This document shows, one piece after another, positions 63,324 through 64,000 of a stretch of 64,000 nt of DNA. Under the pieces are notes generated by a model that worked only from the letters and a program-made list of their open reading frames with translations, did no database searches and had not been told where the DNA came from. Every line of letters starts with the position of its first letter. The stretch's first letter is position 1. This DNA comes from Maliibacterium massiliense. GTDB taxonomy: Bacteria > Bacillota > Clostridia > Christensenellales > Maliibacteriaceae. The DNA lies in the NCBI RefSeq assembly GCF_900604345.1, contig NZ_LR026983.1, positions 1,984,001 to 2,048,000 of the forward strand, written 5' to 3'. Both the position numbers and the translations under genes were made by a program.

Positions 63324-64000
63324 GTGGGCGATACCTCACTTTCGGTTGCTGTCGGCGTTGGTGTCGGGGTAGGCGTTGGTGTCGGAGTGGGCGTCGGGGT
63401 AGGCGTCGGTGTGGGTGTCGGTGTGGGTGTCGGCACCGGCTCAATTGTGTCGTCAAGGACGCCGCCCAGGATGTTCTCCAGCGCGCCGCCGTCCTCGCCG
63501 ATGGAGGCGGCGCTGCCGCTCAAACCCGCGAAAGCGTCGGATACGCCCTGGGGCATGCTGCACACGATGCTGAAGGTGTAGCGCTGGTTTTCCCGATCCA
63601 GCGTGATATTCTCAATGGATACGTCCGCAAAGAGCGCGCCCTCGGCCAATTTGGCGGCAAAGGGCGCCACCGCGGTGTTGACGGACGTAAAGCCCTCCAC
63701 CGTCAGCGCGCCTCCATCGTAGCGCATGCGGGTAAGCGTCACGTTTGGCGGGCAACTGGCCTCCAGGTGCTCCAGCACGCTTTGGGAGAGGAAGCGGGCG
63801 TCGTCCATAGCGTTTACCACCTCGCACAGCGCGGCGAGCTGGGCTTTCTGCTGCGTAAGCTCGTCAAACTGCTGCGCGCCGCCGCTGCCTGCGCTGATAC
63901 CATCGAGTGCCTGCTGGTTCAGCGCCTGCAGGCGGTGCTCGTATTGCAGCGGCAGGTAAAAGGCCACCACGCCCAGCACGGCAAGTACAATCACGCCCAT
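63320..64000 (-). CDS. PilN-like pilus assembly protein, probably partial
   Basis: 226 residues visible: a transmembrane helix (VIVLAVLGVVAFYLPL), a coiled region (QQFDELTQQKAQLAALCEVV), a ferredoxin-like domain (CPPNVTLTRMRYDGGALTVEG), and a C-terminal tail of about 18 Thr-Pro pairs. PilN proteins have about 20 residues before the helix (an NLLP motif), so the ATG at the last window base is probably internal and the gene continues outside. The Thr-Pro tail is unusual for PilN and suggests an extended linker. Confidence 0.75.
   Translation of the reverse strand: MGVIVLAVLGVVAFYLPLQYEHRLQALNQQALDGISAGSGGAQQFDELTQQKAQLAALCEVVNAMDDARFLSQSVLEHLEASCPPNVTLTRMRYDGGALTVEGFTSVNTAVAPFAAKLAEGALFADVSIENITLDRENQRYTFSIVCSMPQGVSDAFAGLSGSAASIGEDGGALENILGGVLDDTIEPVPTPTPTPTPTPTPTPTPTPTPTPTPTPTATESEVSPT
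63345..63440 (-). repeat. Thr-Pro coding tandem repeat
   Basis: About 90 bases of six-base units (ACNCCN on minus) encoding the Thr-Pro tail of the PilN-like protein; prone to length change. Confidence 0.85.

Overview
This window reads as chromosome of a GC-rich, spore-forming member of the Bacillota (Clostridia), cut by one clearly lower-GC mobile element at about 29.25-48.89 kb. Support for the host type: sporulation genes yabP-yabQ, a T-box leader on a cysE-cysS operon, a manganese-type (yybP-ykoY) leader on mntP, a type III glutamine synthetase, strong AGGAGG-like ribosome sites with frequent TTG/GTG starts, and a BclA-like collagen-repeat protein. A Christensenellales-like lineage is only a guess.

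Layout. 0-2 kb: a PadR regulator with its HAAS-type membrane partner (cut by the window edge), a DUF4364 protein, tRNA-Val. 2-14 kb: a sirtuin, a BKACE enzyme, an XRE regulator, two Asp/Glu-racemase-family paralogues, a GntR/FCD regulator, rmuC, and three lipoprotein sugar-type binding proteins (one single, two tandem duplicates). No permease or ATPase for these binding proteins lies in the window. The XRE regulator gene and the BKACE gene share the operator core CGCTAAAGTGATATA, which suggests one regulon. 14.5-29.1 kb is mostly housekeeping: glnN, a GT28 glycolipid glucosyltransferase, a T-box-controlled cysE-cysS, a two-gene AAA ATPase/TOPRIM module that resembles anti-phage defence pairs, mntP with its leader, a radical-SAM relative that has lost its cluster cysteines, degV, yabP, yabQ, divIC, a Ppx/GppA phosphatase, and an initiator tRNA with one extra base in its T arm.

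29.25-48.89 kb: an integrated element with a large serine recombinase at its right end and imperfect 40-bp inverted repeats (28 of 40 positions match) at both ends. Its cargo looks like metal-chelate handling: an AraC regulator with a heterodimeric YbtPQ/IrtAB-type ABC pair, a complete nickel/peptide-type importer (two permeases, two ATPases, a binding lipoprotein), a DtxR-family regulator, and a second ABC pair behind a TetR regulator. No siderophore synthesis genes are present, so uptake of chelates made by others is the simplest reading. There are no relaxase or conjugation genes, so the element is not self-transmissible as seen here.

48.9-64 kb: an AllA-like cupin, an XRE regulator, a PlsC-type acyltransferase with an added zinc-ribbon region, ispD, a three-gene 2-aminoethylphosphonate/iron-type ABC importer, lactate dehydrogenase, a GntR-regulated cluster of a binding protein plus split transketolase, a small secreted protein, and PilO/PilN-like pilus genes running off the right edge.

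All assignments come from reading motifs and comparing with remembered families; no searches were run.
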